64,000 bases of DNA. Source: Paratrimastix pyriformis. Taxonomy: Eukaryota; Preaxostyla; Paratrimastigidae. How positions within the stretch are numbered: the first letter of the stretch is position 1; every line of letters begins with the position of its first letter. Positions 1-12,100 of the stretch are shown piece after piece. The stretch covers positions 146,501-210,500 of the forward strand of contig JAPMOS010000024.1 of the NCBI GenBank assembly GCA_027972325.1, read 5' to 3'. The position numbers and the translations under genes were made by a program. The notes below the pieces were generated by a model, which saw only the letters and a program-made list of their open reading frames with translations, did no database searches and was not told the DNA's origin.

Positions 1-343
1 CCTCTGCGCCCCTCCGCCTGACCCCCAGCGTGCGCTTCCGGGTGGCTGGCTCGGCCCAGCACCACCTGGCCTCCGTCCGAATGCTGGATCTGGCCGGCCG
101 GGTGTGGCAGGCCACGTATGGCATGCAGGCCGGGGACGAGGAGGGTCTCGTCGGATTCGAAGCGCCCGAGGCGACGGACGCGGGCGGGCGGGTACTGATC
201 ACGCCCAGCGGGCTGCCCAACCTCAACCGGACCGTGCTCTTCGGTCCGTTGCTACTGTGTGTGCGTTCGTGTTCGATGATGATGGTGTGTTGTTTGTTGT
301 TGTGCGCCGTGTTCGATGTGATGATGACGATGATGATGATGAC

Positions 344-374
<31 letters not shown>

Positions 375-482
375 CTTGGATGATGATGATTGGATGATGA
401 TTGGATGATGATGATGATGATGATGATTGGATGATGATTGGATGATGATTGGATGATGATTGGATGATGATTGGATGATGAT

Positions 483-548
<66 letters not shown>

Positions 549-578
549 GGATTGATTGGATGATGATTGGATGATGAT

Positions 579-671
<93 letters not shown>

Positions 672-3600
672 GGATTGATTGGATGATGATTGGATGATGA
701 TTGGATGATGATTGGATGATTGATGATGATGATATGATTGATGATGAGAACATACTGTGTATTGCGTGTTGGTGGTGGTGGTGTGATGATCAAGATCAGG
801 ATGATTGCGATGACGATACGCGATGGTGATGAGACCCAACATCACTGCCATTTGTTGACCCCCCTCCGTTTTCCGATTTCCCACAGACCGGACGCCACCC
901 TCGGTCACCTTCGCCCTCTTTGCCAGTGCCCACCCGGGCAACACTAGTCTCGCCCTGGTGGGCGACCGCATCTCCGTGACCATCGCCGCCTCGGAGCCGC
1001 TCCACTCGCCCCCGGTGGTCGTCCTCACAACAGCAGACACCCCCGCGACCACGACCACCACCAGCAATCTCGCCGCCACGGGTGATGGGAACTTCCAGAT
1101 CGTGCTGACGACCAACGTGACGGGCCGGCCCAACGAGTACACGGCGGGGCATGTGTTTGGGGCGGGGGACCCGGTGGGGCGGTGGCGCTTTGCCGTGGCG
1201 GAGATGGTCGACCTGACGGGAAACCCGCTCGCTGCCCAGCCGACGACCGTCGACGGTCCCTCAGCCATCCTCTTCGGTCTGTGTCCTGCCGCATTCTGCC
1301 GAAGATTTTTTGTGCTCTTTTGTCAATGTTGAATGACGTCCAAATGCACGGCATGGTCTCCTTGCTCAATACAGTTTTAGTACATTTATTGCTCTGTGGT
1401 CTTCCTCAAAAAAACACTTTGGCTTGTCAATGTTGCATGACATCTCAATTTCCAAATACGTCCACTTTTCTATCCTCTCAACCTCTGGGGGCCTCCGCCC
1501 TGACACACATTTCATTGAATTCGCTCGTCAAACTCTTGAATCATCTCCCCGCCAGCTGGGAACTGCTCGACGGCGGCCGACTGCGCGGGCAGCCGCTGCC
1601 TCATTGGGAGCAGCGCCACCGTCTGCCAATGTGTCCCGGGCAGATCGGGGTCGCGCTGTCAAATCCTCGGTCCGTCACGTGTTGCTGCTGCTCTGCACCC
1701 TGACTTGCCCGTCTGCATCATCCTCACAAATCCACGAAGGCGCATGTCAAATGCACTGCATGCTGCGTGTTCTCTCTTGTTGCCCTCGTTCAACGCAAAA
1801 GACGCAGTATATTCTCCTCCTGACTTGCCCGGTTGCATCATCCTCACAAATCCACGAAGGTGCACGTCAAATGTACCGCATGTTCTCTCTGTTGTCTTCT
1901 TGGTGGGCGGTGACTCTCTGGTCTTCCTTGTGAAACAACTCCGATTTTCCCCGTCCCTGTGGTGGTGCTGGCAGAGGGCAACTGCACCGTCTCGGCAGAT
2001 TGCGCCCATGGCGGGACCTGCGAGGGCTCCGCGCCAACGAAGCGATGTGCCTGCCCGGCCGGCTGGGCCGGCGCCCAGTGCGCCGCCATCGGTCTGTCAG
2101 CCTCCACATCCGTCCTCAAACACAGCGAGGAGATTCTGAGTCAGGTTTGGTCTCTTCCCGGGCCGGAATGGTGCGCCCTCGCAAACACAGCATATTCTCT
2201 CTGTGTCCCTCTGAACCCTTTTCCTTGTTGGAATTTTCTCTTCTTTTTTTTTCGATCCGCCTCACTCAATCGCTCTCCCTCGAGGCTGCCCGAACACGCC
2301 GACTGACGTCAGATTTTTGACATTTTCAAATCCGTTTTTTCATCCCGCCACCCACGCCCACGCCCCCACCCAAGCCCCGGACGCCTACCGCTGCACCTCC
2401 GACGCGGCCTGCCAGGCCCTGGGCGACCCCTCCGCCACCTGCCTGGTCGCCCTCACGCTGTCCTCGGGGACCCGTGTCTGGGCCTGCCAATGCAGTCCCG
2501 GATCCACGGGCGGCGGGCTCACCGGGGGTGCCTGTCAGCCGCCCGTCATCCCAGTTCCGACCCCAACGGCAACCCCAACGGCAACCCCGAGCCCCCTGGA
2601 CAGCCACCAGCAGGCAGGCAGCAGTGGTGTGCTGGGCGTGGTGTTGGGGGCGACGTTGGGTTCGCTGGGGCTGATGCTGGTCGGTGGGCTGGCCTGCTGT
2701 GGGCTGGTCGCGCTGGGCCGGAGGAAGAAGAGGCGACGTACCGGACGGAAAGACGGACAGGAGGCGGTGAATGCAACAGGGGAGAACCTGAAGGCGATGA
2801 TGGTCTGTAGGCTTGTGTGTGATGTGGGTTCTGTTTGTGGAAGAAAATGATGATGGAGGCCTCCCTCCCTCCCGAGGTTGTCCCATGGGGCTGTTGATCT
2901 TGTCAACATTCCTTGATGTGCGTCATCACCATCACCATCACCATTAGCAGTCACCATCACCATCCATCATCACCATCACCATCACCATCACCATCACCAT
3001 CACTCAATCACCCCCACATTGATCATCGTCTCCCCCCACCCCACAGCAATCGTTCGCCCTGCAGCCTCTGGCGCCCCTCGGGCCAGCACCGGGTCCCCTC
3101 GGCGGCACCAAGCTGGCCAAGGACCTGCTACTCACGATTGAGTCCCCGTCCCCGTCGCCCGTCCCGACCCCGACCGCCAGCAGCGCGGACGACACCAAGT
3201 CGATGCTGGCCCTGACCCCGACGGGGTCGCCGCTACCGCCGCCCACCCCGGCGCGCAGCCTCGGGGGAGCCGAGGTGATCTTCTGTGAGCCCACACCCGC
3301 GCCGACCCCGACCAGTATCAGCAGCAGCATCGCCCGTGATCCCGGGATGATGATGATGCCGGAGACTGCAGGCCCGGGACCGCTGGTTGGCTGGGCGCCC
3401 GTCACTTATCAGCGGCAGCAGCGGCAGCCCGATCATGAGAATGTGCCATCAACCGCCCCTCCCGATGCGCCCCCAATTCTGGCCCAGCCGGCGGCAGTGC
3501 TCACCCTGGCCCAAGATTCGGCACCCCCCGAATGGGCGACCTGCACTCCGCCCGGCTTCGTGTCCAACCCGCTGCTGCTCCAGAATCACCCGGCCGAGGA

Positions 3601-4225
3601 CCCCGCCGTGGCTTCCTTTGCACAGCAGCAGCAACAACACCAACAACAGCAACCCTCACTGGCCGAACCCCAGCCCGCAGCGCTGATGAGGCGCCCCGCC
3701 CGGCCCCGGCCCCCGCGCGCCCGGCCCGTGGCCGTGGCCCTGATGCGCTTGGCCCGACCTCCGGAACTGGCAGCATCATCACCTTCCCTCCCGACCTCAG
3801 CATCATCGTCCTCGGAGCTGCCGCCTGTGCCGTCACCGACCTCCTCCCTTCCTGCTTCGCTGATGTTCCAAGCATCACCGCCGCCATCCCCGTCACCACC
3901 GCCTGGGACGGCCCCGCCATCTGGGATGATATCACCACCACCACTTTCACCACCACCAGGCATGTCACCCCCACCCGGCATGTCACCCCCACCCGGCATG
4001 TCACCCCCTCCCGGCATGTCGCCCCCTCCAGGCATGTCGCCTCTCGGGCTGATGTCACCTCCACCTGGGTTGATTTCACCCCCACCCGGGATCGTCTCAC
4101 CAACCCCACCCCCGCCACCCGGCATGTCACCCACACCCCCGATTTTGCCAAGTGGGCCGCCGCGTCGGCCCCGGCCGCAGCGGGCACCGGCCCGTCTGCC
4201 CTCCCTGACTGACCCCCTGCGATGA
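1..4225 (+). CDS. Surface receptor-like protein: Ig-like repeats, EGF-like domains, one TM helix, proline-rich tail (5' partial)
   Basis: Six exons join in a single frame: <1-243, 887-1276, 1556-1669, 1975-2091, 2375-2802 and 3047-4225; introns start gtccg or gtctg and end cag, tag or aag. The first two exons encode Ig-like repeat material of the bacterial-Ig/adhesin type, with recurring features such as the S-E-P-L strand and D-L-T-G-N-P, each followed by a D-G-(P)-S-type strand. The next two exons each hold one six-cysteine EGF-like module (NCSTAADC..., NCTVSADC...). Exon 5 adds a third six-cysteine module, a Pro/Thr linker and a ~24-residue hydrophobic helix followed by RRKKRRR, a stop-transfer signal. 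The last exon is a ~390-residue Pro-rich tail with tandem SPPPGM repeats. This suggests a type I plasma-membrane adhesin or receptor with an SH3/WW-ligand-like cytoplasmic tail. The signal peptide lies left of the window. Ligand and specific family are unknown. Confidence 0.72.
314..735 (+). repeat. (ATG)n / TTGGATGATGA satellite filling an intron
   Basis: Nearly pure ATG triplets broken by TTGGATGATGA and TTGGATTGATTGG units. It occupies most of the intron between exons 1 and 2 of the surface-protein gene. The same motif, on either strand, recurs in introns of most genes here. Confidence 0.9.
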
Positions 4226-4960
4226 GACTCCCGCCGACGCGCCCGGGCAGCGGGTGATGATCGATGATCCCAAGAACGCGCTATTTGACCAGGGAACTGC
4301 AGAAATTCGCAACTGGTCAGACCAGACCAGCGTTGGTTTGGTTTTTCTTCTCCTCTGTCTGTGTTGGTGTGTTGGTGTGTCTGTGTGTCTGCTTGCGGTA
4401 TGACACTGCTTGTTGACATGGTGCTTCCCTCGTGGAGTGTGCCTATACTTCTTGCGGTGTCCTTCCTCCCTCTTTTCAATGTGTCTGTGTGTCTGTGCGT
4501 CTCTATCTGCTCTGCGAGTGTTGCGTTTCTGTGTGTTTCCATCGTTTCGGTGTTCTCTCTTCCTTCTTTTGAGGACCGGCATTATCAGCCACTCTCCCGC
4601 CTCTAAGGGGCACCCTCTATTCCCCTTTTCTGTGTTTCTCTTGTTGATTCTCGCTATTGCTGCTCATCTCGCTTGTCCCGATGACGCGGCTGCACGTTCT
4701 GTTTTGTTGCGGTCACAACAACAAGACCTCGTCTCCAGAGAAATCGTCTTCTGGTTCTCCCCGGCAGACACAGTGTCCCTCGGGACACGAGCGAGATCGT
4801 TGATGTATTTCTGGCTCTCCCCACAGACCCAGGCAACCGAAATGTTACTCGGCCAAGAGGGGGGCGGTCCATCAGAGGGTCAGCGCTGACTAGGATCCAA
4901 ACGACCCAGTGTGGTGGTGGGCAGCGGATGGTGGGGTGATGGATGGTGATGGGTGAGGGT
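4226..4960. other. Intergenic stretch without a recognisable gene
   Basis: Between the surface-protein stop and the adenylate kinase relic. It holds T/C-rich and TGTGTCTG-rich low-complexity sequence and a loose tandem similarity (4738-4785 against 4795-4832, both around a CTGG-TCTCCCC core). No homology-supported coding segment is seen. Confidence 0.6.
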
Positions 4961-4964
4961 GATG

Positions 4965-5604
4965 ATGATGCAAAAACAAAGAAGCCGCAAAAATGGATGT
5001 GGCAGTGGGAATCTGGGCAGTGTCATCGGGGCGGAACGACCCGGGGGGGTGATGACCGGATCGCGGCGGCGCCCCGTGACCCGGCAGGCGTCGAACATGA
5101 AGCCCTCCTTCTTCAGGAAGAGGGCCTGGGCCTCAGTCCGAGGGAATCCGTCCAGAAGGTACCTGCAGAAAGGGGGGAAAGACGGTTGGGGGGAACAGCC
5201 ACCCAGAAAATTTAAAGGGACCCCTTGCTCGCAGTCGGGCTGGCTGATCCGGTCCTTCAGGAGATTGATCACAAGTTCATCGGGGACAAGGCCGCCCTAA
5301 CGTGTGGGTGGTGTGACGACAGTGATGATTTGGGGACGGATTCCATGATCGGCTTCGCCTGAAGGCCAAGAGGAGTGCCCTGTTCCCGGAGCAGATCCCC
5401 GGTGCTCACGTGCACGACGTAATATTTGGCAACGATGCGTTCACACTGGGTACCTTTGCCTGAGGCGGGCGCGCCAGAAATGATGAGATGCAGAGGCCGT
5501 TCCGGAACAGTGGGGCCCAGAGGAGAGACAACAACGTTGTTTGAGCTTGCAGCGCAACCCATGGCGAACTGGCTGAAAACCAGACTGTCGGAGGGGGTCA
5601 ACAA
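4965..5604 (-). pseudogene. Decayed partial copy of the adenylate kinase gene (exons 1-3)
   Basis: On the minus strand the sequence reproduces the first three exons and two introns of the adenylate kinase at 42495, starting at the same MGCAASSNN codon (ATG at 5562) and including the P-loop GAPASGKGTQ. Differences indicate loss of function: the AVK residues after the STGDLLRE motif are missing, about a dozen residues spanning the L-L-D-V-P-D-E-M strand are missing before [10 protein letters not shown], the exon 1 donor region is altered, and there are no LID-domain or C-terminal exons. Intron sequence is conserved too, so the copy arose by DNA duplication and not by retroposition. Confidence 0.85.
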
Positions 5605-5890
5605 AAAACGGACCGAAAAGAAAACGGTTGGGGGACGAGGGGCGAGAACCCTAGGTGAGGTATTTTTTTTGGGTGCATGCCTGAGCGAACCAAACCCGGA
5701 ACAATGCGCCCCAAACCCGGCACCAGCGCACCTCGATTTTGGGGTGCATCCGGGGGCGCGTCCCTGCGGGCGTCAGGATCCCAGGAAACACCAAAGCCCC
5801 AAGAAGCCCACCGAAGGGGTAAAGGAGCCCGGAATGCGATGGTGGGTCCGGGACATCGATCAGATGCGCCGAACCCAGCTGGCGAAAAGA
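4965..5890 (-). repeat. Inverted segmental duplication, left arm (partner ~42160-43145)
   Basis: About 0.95 kb matches 42160-43145 in inverted orientation, covering the region upstream of the adenylate kinase start, exons 1-3 and both introns. Similarity fades near 4970 (after the C-T-C-T-T-T-G-T-T-T-T-T run of the partner) and near 5890, where the left arm diverges beyond the TTTTCGCCAGCTGG segment. Intron-level conservation implies a fairly recent event. Confidence 0.85.
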
Positions 5891-6151
5891 GCCCACCACC
5901 GAGCTTCCTGCCCCACCCACTCACCCCAGCCAACATCTTTTGGAGGTTGAAAACAAGCGGCGTGTGAAAGAAGGAGGAGAATAAAAAAATAAATTAATCA
6001 ACACAATCTCAAAGTCCCTTCGTCTGTCTATCTGACTCGTACAACAACAATGCCGATTCGGCACAGAACCAACAAAAAACAACAAAAAAAGAACAACGCG
6101 GAAGTCAAGGAGGGGGTAAAGATCTCTCTCAATCATCACCGCTCCGCCCCC
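5891..6151. other. Short intergenic spacer
   Basis: AT-richer sequence with several A-runs between the duplicated segment and the stop codon of the TPR-like gene. No gene or RNA recognised. Confidence 0.5.
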
Positions 6152-9100
6152 CTACTTGACGCTGGCGGGTGTGGCGCCCCGGCTCTGTGCACGCACCTCG
6201 GCCAAGAAGTCATCATGCAGAAACTCGTCATCGTCCGCATCCAAGTCGATCGAGTCATCATCCCCCCCGGCATCCCCGGCCCCAGCAGGCGGCGGCGTGG
6301 GTGTGGGCGGGGGCACCACGGAGGAGTGGCCGAGGGGCGAGGGCCGGTGGGTGGTGCCCATCGCGCCTAAGAGGCCCACAGATGACCGGCCCAGCAGACC
6401 GCCACCACCACTGCTGGTGGTGGTGGAGGTGGTGGTGGTGCCCGACGCGGCAGCCTTGGGGCGGCCCGGTGGTGGTGGGGCCATGGCAGTGGGCTTCTTC
6501 CGCTGTGGACTCTTCGTGTCCTCCTCGTCGCCCTCCAAATCCAGGCCCGCCAGCGGGTCGTCCTCGTACTCGAGCGGCCCCGTGGGGGCGGTCGAGGGCC
6601 GGGGGGCCTGGGGCAGGGGCAGGGGCCGGGTGAAGGAGGCCGAGGTGGTCGGACGGTTGAGGAACGGATCGTCCAGCTCGTCCTCGTCCTCGTCCAGGTT
6701 GAAATCCTCCTCGGCGGGCCCGGGCGGGGCGGGCCGGCGTGGCGGCGGGGCGCCGGGGGCCCGCGAGGCGGTGGTGGAAGGAGTGGCGGAGGACGGGACC
6801 CCAATGGACGAAGCAGAGGGCGATGGGGCTGCAGGCTGCTTGACAGCAGACAGGGCCTTGGCGGTGGCGGGTTGAATGACTGGCGCTGCGGGGGCGGCGG
6901 TGGCGGCAGGCGCGGGCGGGGCGGCGGAGGAAGGAGGAGGTGTTGGGACTGCGGGGGCCGGCGGGGCAGACGGGCCGGTTGATGGAGGTGGGGATGGAGA
7001 TGGAGAAGGGGCGGCCGGGGCGGGGGCGGTTGGAGCGGCCGGGGTTGGAGCGGCCGGGGTTGGAGCGGCCGGGGTTGGAGCGGGTGCGGTGGCGCTGCTG
7101 CCCTTCTCGGGCCGGACGGGCGAGTCGCCGGGTGTGTTGGGCTGGGGCTCCTCCAGATCCTCCTCGAAGAAGGACGAGTAGTGGTCACTGGCTGCGTCCT
7201 CCTCATCCTCGTCCTCCTTCCCACCTCCAGCAGCTGCATCATCGCTGGGCTTCGCCTTGTCGGCGTCTGTCTTCGGCTGCTGGTCCGCGGGCCGGTCCTG
7301 AGATGCCGCAGGAACGGGAACGGGGGCGGGTGCGGGGGCGCTGGGTTGGGTCGCCGTGGGCTGTGGTGTGGCTGCGGGCGGGGCAGCGGTGGTGGTGGTG
7401 GTGGGGGTCGTGACGCTGGTGGTGGGATTGGGGCCCGCGGCCGTCACAGGTGCCGCCGCCGGGGCAGCGGGGAGCGGGGGCGGGGATGAGGACGCCACGG
7501 TGGGGGCTTGGGAAACGGGGCTCGCCGTTCGTGTTGTTGATGTGGTTGTTGCTGCCGCGGTTGATGATGTTGATGATGTCGGAATTGCTGCTGTCGCGGT
7601 GGTTGTCGTTGCTGTTATTGTGGGCGTTGGCGCTGCTGTTATTGCCGGTTGGGCTGTTATTGGGGGTGGGGATGGGGAGGGGAGGAGAGGGAGACGGGTG
7701 GAGCGACGGCTGCGGGGGCAGCGGGTGGTGGCGGGGCGGGCGATGACTCGCGGCTGGGCGGTTTTGTTGGTCGCGCGCCTCTTGCTGGCTTCGGGGCGGA
7801 CCCCGACCCCGCGGCGGCGGCTGCGGCGGGCTGCGCTGGCTGGGGGGAGGCCTGGCGGGGCGAGGCGGGTGGTTGCCGGGCGGTGGCCGCAGGGGAGGCC
7901 TGGCGGGGCGGGGCGGCTGCCGGTGGTCGGCGCGGGGTGACCGGGGTGGTGGTGGTGGTTGTGGTGGTGGTTGTGGTTGTGGTTGTGGTTGTGGTTGTGG
8001 TGGTGGTTGTGGTGGTGGTTGTGGCGGAGGGTTGGGTGGTGGTGGTGGTGGTGATGGTGAGGCCCTTGCTGGCGGATGGCGTTTTGGCGAGGGCCGCGGC
8101 GGAGGGGGTGCGGCCCAGGGCGGCGGGAGGGGCGGTCGTGTCGGCAGGGGCGGTGGTAGTGGTGGTGGCGGCGGCCGGGGCGGTGGTGGTGGTGGCGGCG
8201 GCGGCCGGGGCTGCGGTGGCAGGTGTGGTAGTGGTGGTGGCGGCGGTGGCGGTGGTGGCGGTGGTGGTAGTGGTGGTGGCAGGGGCAGCGGGTGACGGGA
8301 TGTGTGGTGGGATGGGCGATTCGGGTTCGAAGTCCGAGTATCCCTCGTCCTCGCCCTCCTCCTCCGTTTTCACCACCGCCGCAGGCGCGACTGCGGTGGG
8401 GGCCGAGGGCTGGGATGGCGGGGCGGCGGCGGCCTCCTCGTCGCCCGCAGCAGGTGCGGTGGTGGTGGTGGTGGGTGCGGGGGTGGGTGCGGGAGACGCC
8501 CCGGGTGCTGGCGACTCGGCGGTTGGTTGGGCAGAGCGGATGTCCGCGCTTGGGGACGAGGTGGTGGTGGTGGCGGCGGTGGCTCTAGCCGGGGCAGGGC
8601 CGGCGCCACGACCGGGCTTTCTCGGGGCGGCGGCAGTGGTCACAGCCGCCGAGGCCGATGCGCCAGGGGCCGGGGTGGAGCCTGGGGCGGCCTGTCTGCT
8701 GCTGCTGCTGCTGCCCCTGCTGGCCCGGGCGGAGCCTGCGGGTGGGGTGGGGCCGCGCCCGGCGGGGGGGGCCGGCGATGGACCGCGCCCTTGGCCCGTC
8801 GATGGCACCGGCGAAGCCGAAGAGGTGGCGGTGGTGGTGGCGGGTGTGCGCGAGGATGGGATGGTGACGGGCGGCTTGGAGGGCAGATGGGCCACACGGG
8901 TGGTGGTGGTGGCAGTACCAGCAGCAGAGGTAGTCGTGGTGGTGGTGGTGGTGGTGGTGGTTGTGGGGATGCGGATGGAGGAGGTCGAGCGGGGGCACGG
9001 GCCGGGAGGCGGGCCGGGAGGGGCCTGAGGGGGCCGGCGAGGGGCGGCGCTGGGAGGCGGCGGCGGGGTGGGGATGGGGGTGAGTGGGGCAGGTGGCGTC

Positions 9101-12100
9101 CGCGGGGCGGCGGGCGATTCGAGATCGCGGAGGGTCAGACCTGAGGTGGGAGGTGTGTGTGTGTGGGGGGGGGTGAGTGAGTGAGAGGGCAGCGGCGGGG
9201 TGGCCAACACGGCAAGACAGACACACGAGAGCACACAGAGAAGGCAGAGAAGGCAGACAGATCACGACACATAAGGACGACACATGAAGACGATGCATAA
9301 GGACGACACATCAGGACGACACATCAGGACGACACATAAGGACGCCACATCAGGACGCCACATCAGGACGACACATAAGGACGCCGCATAAGGACGCCAC
9401 ATAAGGACGCCGCATAAGGACGACACATCAGGACGACACATCAGGACGACACATCAGGACGCCACATCAGGACGCCACATCAGGACGCCACATAAGGACG
9501 ACACATCAGGACGCCACATCAGGACGCCACATAAGGACGCCACATCAGGACGACACATCAGGACGCCACATCAAACGACACACAACACAACGCCGCAAAA
9601 CGACACAGACAACGACACAAAGACATGACATGACAGGTACACACACACGCAGCCACAGCCACACACAGAGAGAGAACGGACCCTCCGCCACGGGTCCCGT
9701 GACCGCCTGCTCCGCCTCCTCCTCCTCATCATCATCATCATCCTCTTCCTCCTCCTCCTCCTCCTCCTCCTCGCCTGCCTCGAGCGCGGCTGCCCCGGCG
9801 CCTTCCGATGGCGAGTCGGGGACCTCAGGGGAGGCCGCCACGGGTGGGATCCGGACAGGTGGGATGGGCATGGCATGCCGGGTGGGCGAGCGCTCACGGG
9901 GCGGCGCCGGGGACGACGATGATGCCGGGGGCACCGCAGCCGAGGCGGACGGGGGCGGCGGGGAGGTGTGGAAGTGGTGGTGATGGCGCGCGGGGAGTCG
10001 GGTGATGGCAGACTCGACACTGGTATCGAGAGGCGGAAGGGAGCGCGGCTGTGGGCTGGGGAAGCGGCCCCCCCCCGGGCTGGTGGCGGCGGTGATGGCG
10101 GGGGAAGTGGAGGAGACGGTGGTGGGGGCAGGAAGGGGATGATGGCCGGCCAGAGGGCTGGACCGGGCCGGGGCCAGGGCGGGCCGGGGCATGGGCGGTG
10201 AGATACTACCGGCACCCGCCAGCCTGCCGATGCTGCCCTGGGCGGCGGGCGCTGCGGGGGGCAGAATGACGGCCGTGCGGGGCAGGGCGACCGAGGGCGG
10301 TGAGGGCGGCTGCTGGAAGCGGGACGGGCGCCGATGGCCCGGGGCGGCGGTGGTGGGTGGGCGGGGGATGGATACCATCACGGGCAGTTCCACCGTCGGG
10401 TCCATCGAGGTGGCCGGGCGGAAGGGGGACAGGGGCGAGGTGGCCCAGAGGTGCTGCACCCGTTGGCTGCCCGAGGCCAGGCCCGAGGTGGTGCGGGGAC
10501 GCTCGAGGGGGAGGCCGGGCATGGACATGGACATGGAGGAGGGCGGCAGTTGGTCGAGACCGGCGCCGGGGGGTCGCGGCGGGGTGCGTCGCTTGCGGCG
10601 GGGTGGCGGACGGCGGGACGGGGCGGGATCGAGGTTTTGGGCGACGCGGGTCAGTCCACTGATGGGGGTCTCGCTGCCCAGGGAGTAGCGCGGGGTCCGG
10701 TAGGCGCGCGGGGTGGATGTGGCCCCGCGGTCGGGTAGCGGGATTTGGGGCGGCATGGCGAGTCGGGGGCGCTCAACCACCTGGGAGGTCGAGGGCCGGA
10801 GCCCGGAGCGCGGTCGGGTGCGGGGCGGAGGCGGGACGGGCGGCAGGGGCCCTTGGTGCTCCTCGGCAGCCCGTTTGCTCCAGTGGTTCAGCTCGTCCAG
10901 GGCGCTCCAGCCCTGGTTCGAGTTGTACACCAGCCGGGAGGAGGTCGTGTTGCTGTTGATGGTCACGCTGGCCCGGATGGGGTTGTGCAGCGGGTCGGTG
11001 GTGGTGGTGGTGGTGGCTCCGCCCCCGGTCCCAGCCGCGGTGCTGGTGGTGGCGGTGCTGGTGGAGGGCGGCGATTGGTGGCGGGGCGGCAGGCGGATGT
11101 TCGACATGTATGCCTTGGTCATGATGGCGATCCGTTCGTTGCGGGTGGTGCCAGGATAGGCCAGCGAGACCGAGCGGGTGGGCGGCGGGAACTGGGGCAG
11201 CCCGGGGGCCGAGGTGCGTGACTGGGAGTCGAGATCGGAGTCACCCCCGCCCCGGGTGGAGCTATGGTGCCGGCGGCGGCGGGGGCCCCGCAGGACGCCG
11301 ATCGACTGGCGGTCGAAGGCCAGCGAGGAGCTGAGCGAGTGGAAGACGAGCTGCGGGCGGGGCGGCGGCAGATCGGCGACCGCTGTTGGTGCGGTGGGTG
11401 GGGAGGCAGGGAGAGATATTATGGATGAAGTGCGAGGGTTGGCGTGGAGTATGGGGGGGTTGGCAGAGGCAGAAACAAAGAGACGCTGAGGCAGAGAGGC
11501 ACATCGCCGTCTTGGAGGTCGATCTGTGTTTGTGGTTGGCTGCCGCTCCCCTGTGTCGCTGTGTGTGTCGCTGTGTGTGTCGCTGTGTGTGTCGCTGTGT
11601 GTGGAGTAAAGAGGGAAAGCTGTGTCGCTGTGTGTGTCGCTGTCTGTGTCGCTGTCTGTGTCGCTGTCTGTGTCGCTGTCTGTGTCGCTGTGTGTGGAGT
11701 AAAGAGGGAAAGCTGTGTCGCTGTGTGTGTCGCTGTGTGTGTCGCTGTGTCGAGTGTGTCGCTGTGTCGAGTGTGTCGCTGTGTGTGTCGCTGTGTCGAG
11801 TGTGTCGCTGTGTGTGTCGCTGTGTGTGTCGCTGTGTGTGTCGCTGTGTGTGTCGCTGTGTGTGTCGCTGTGTTTTATGCACATGAGACACACGGGCACA
11901 GAGAGAAACACACACAGAGACGTAGAGGCACAGACACACGACACAAAGAGAGTTCCCCGCGCCCCTGTCGGGCGAAGCCACTTCCCTCATCAACAGACCT
12001 TCCGCCTCCACTGCCTCCGCTTCGCCCACGCCCCCACCGCCGCGCTGTATCGGAGGTTGCGGCTGATGGACATTGGCCATGGGCAGTGCCGCCGCCCAGG

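Noticed and set aside
223-753. Long poly-Ser, poly-His and poly-Ile open frames over the ATG/CAT satellites
   Set aside because: Triplet satellites are open in several frames on both strands. They lie inside introns bounded by good splice sites and encode only homopolymers.
4965-5604. A second functional adenylate kinase
   Set aside because: It lacks residues in two conserved segments and all LID and C-terminal exons.
8370-9298. Plus- and minus-strand Gly/Val/Arg-rich frames opposite the TPR-like gene's tail
   Set aside because: Shadow frames of GC-rich low-complexity coding sequence; only the minus-strand Pro/Thr/Ala frame continues from a spliced exon.
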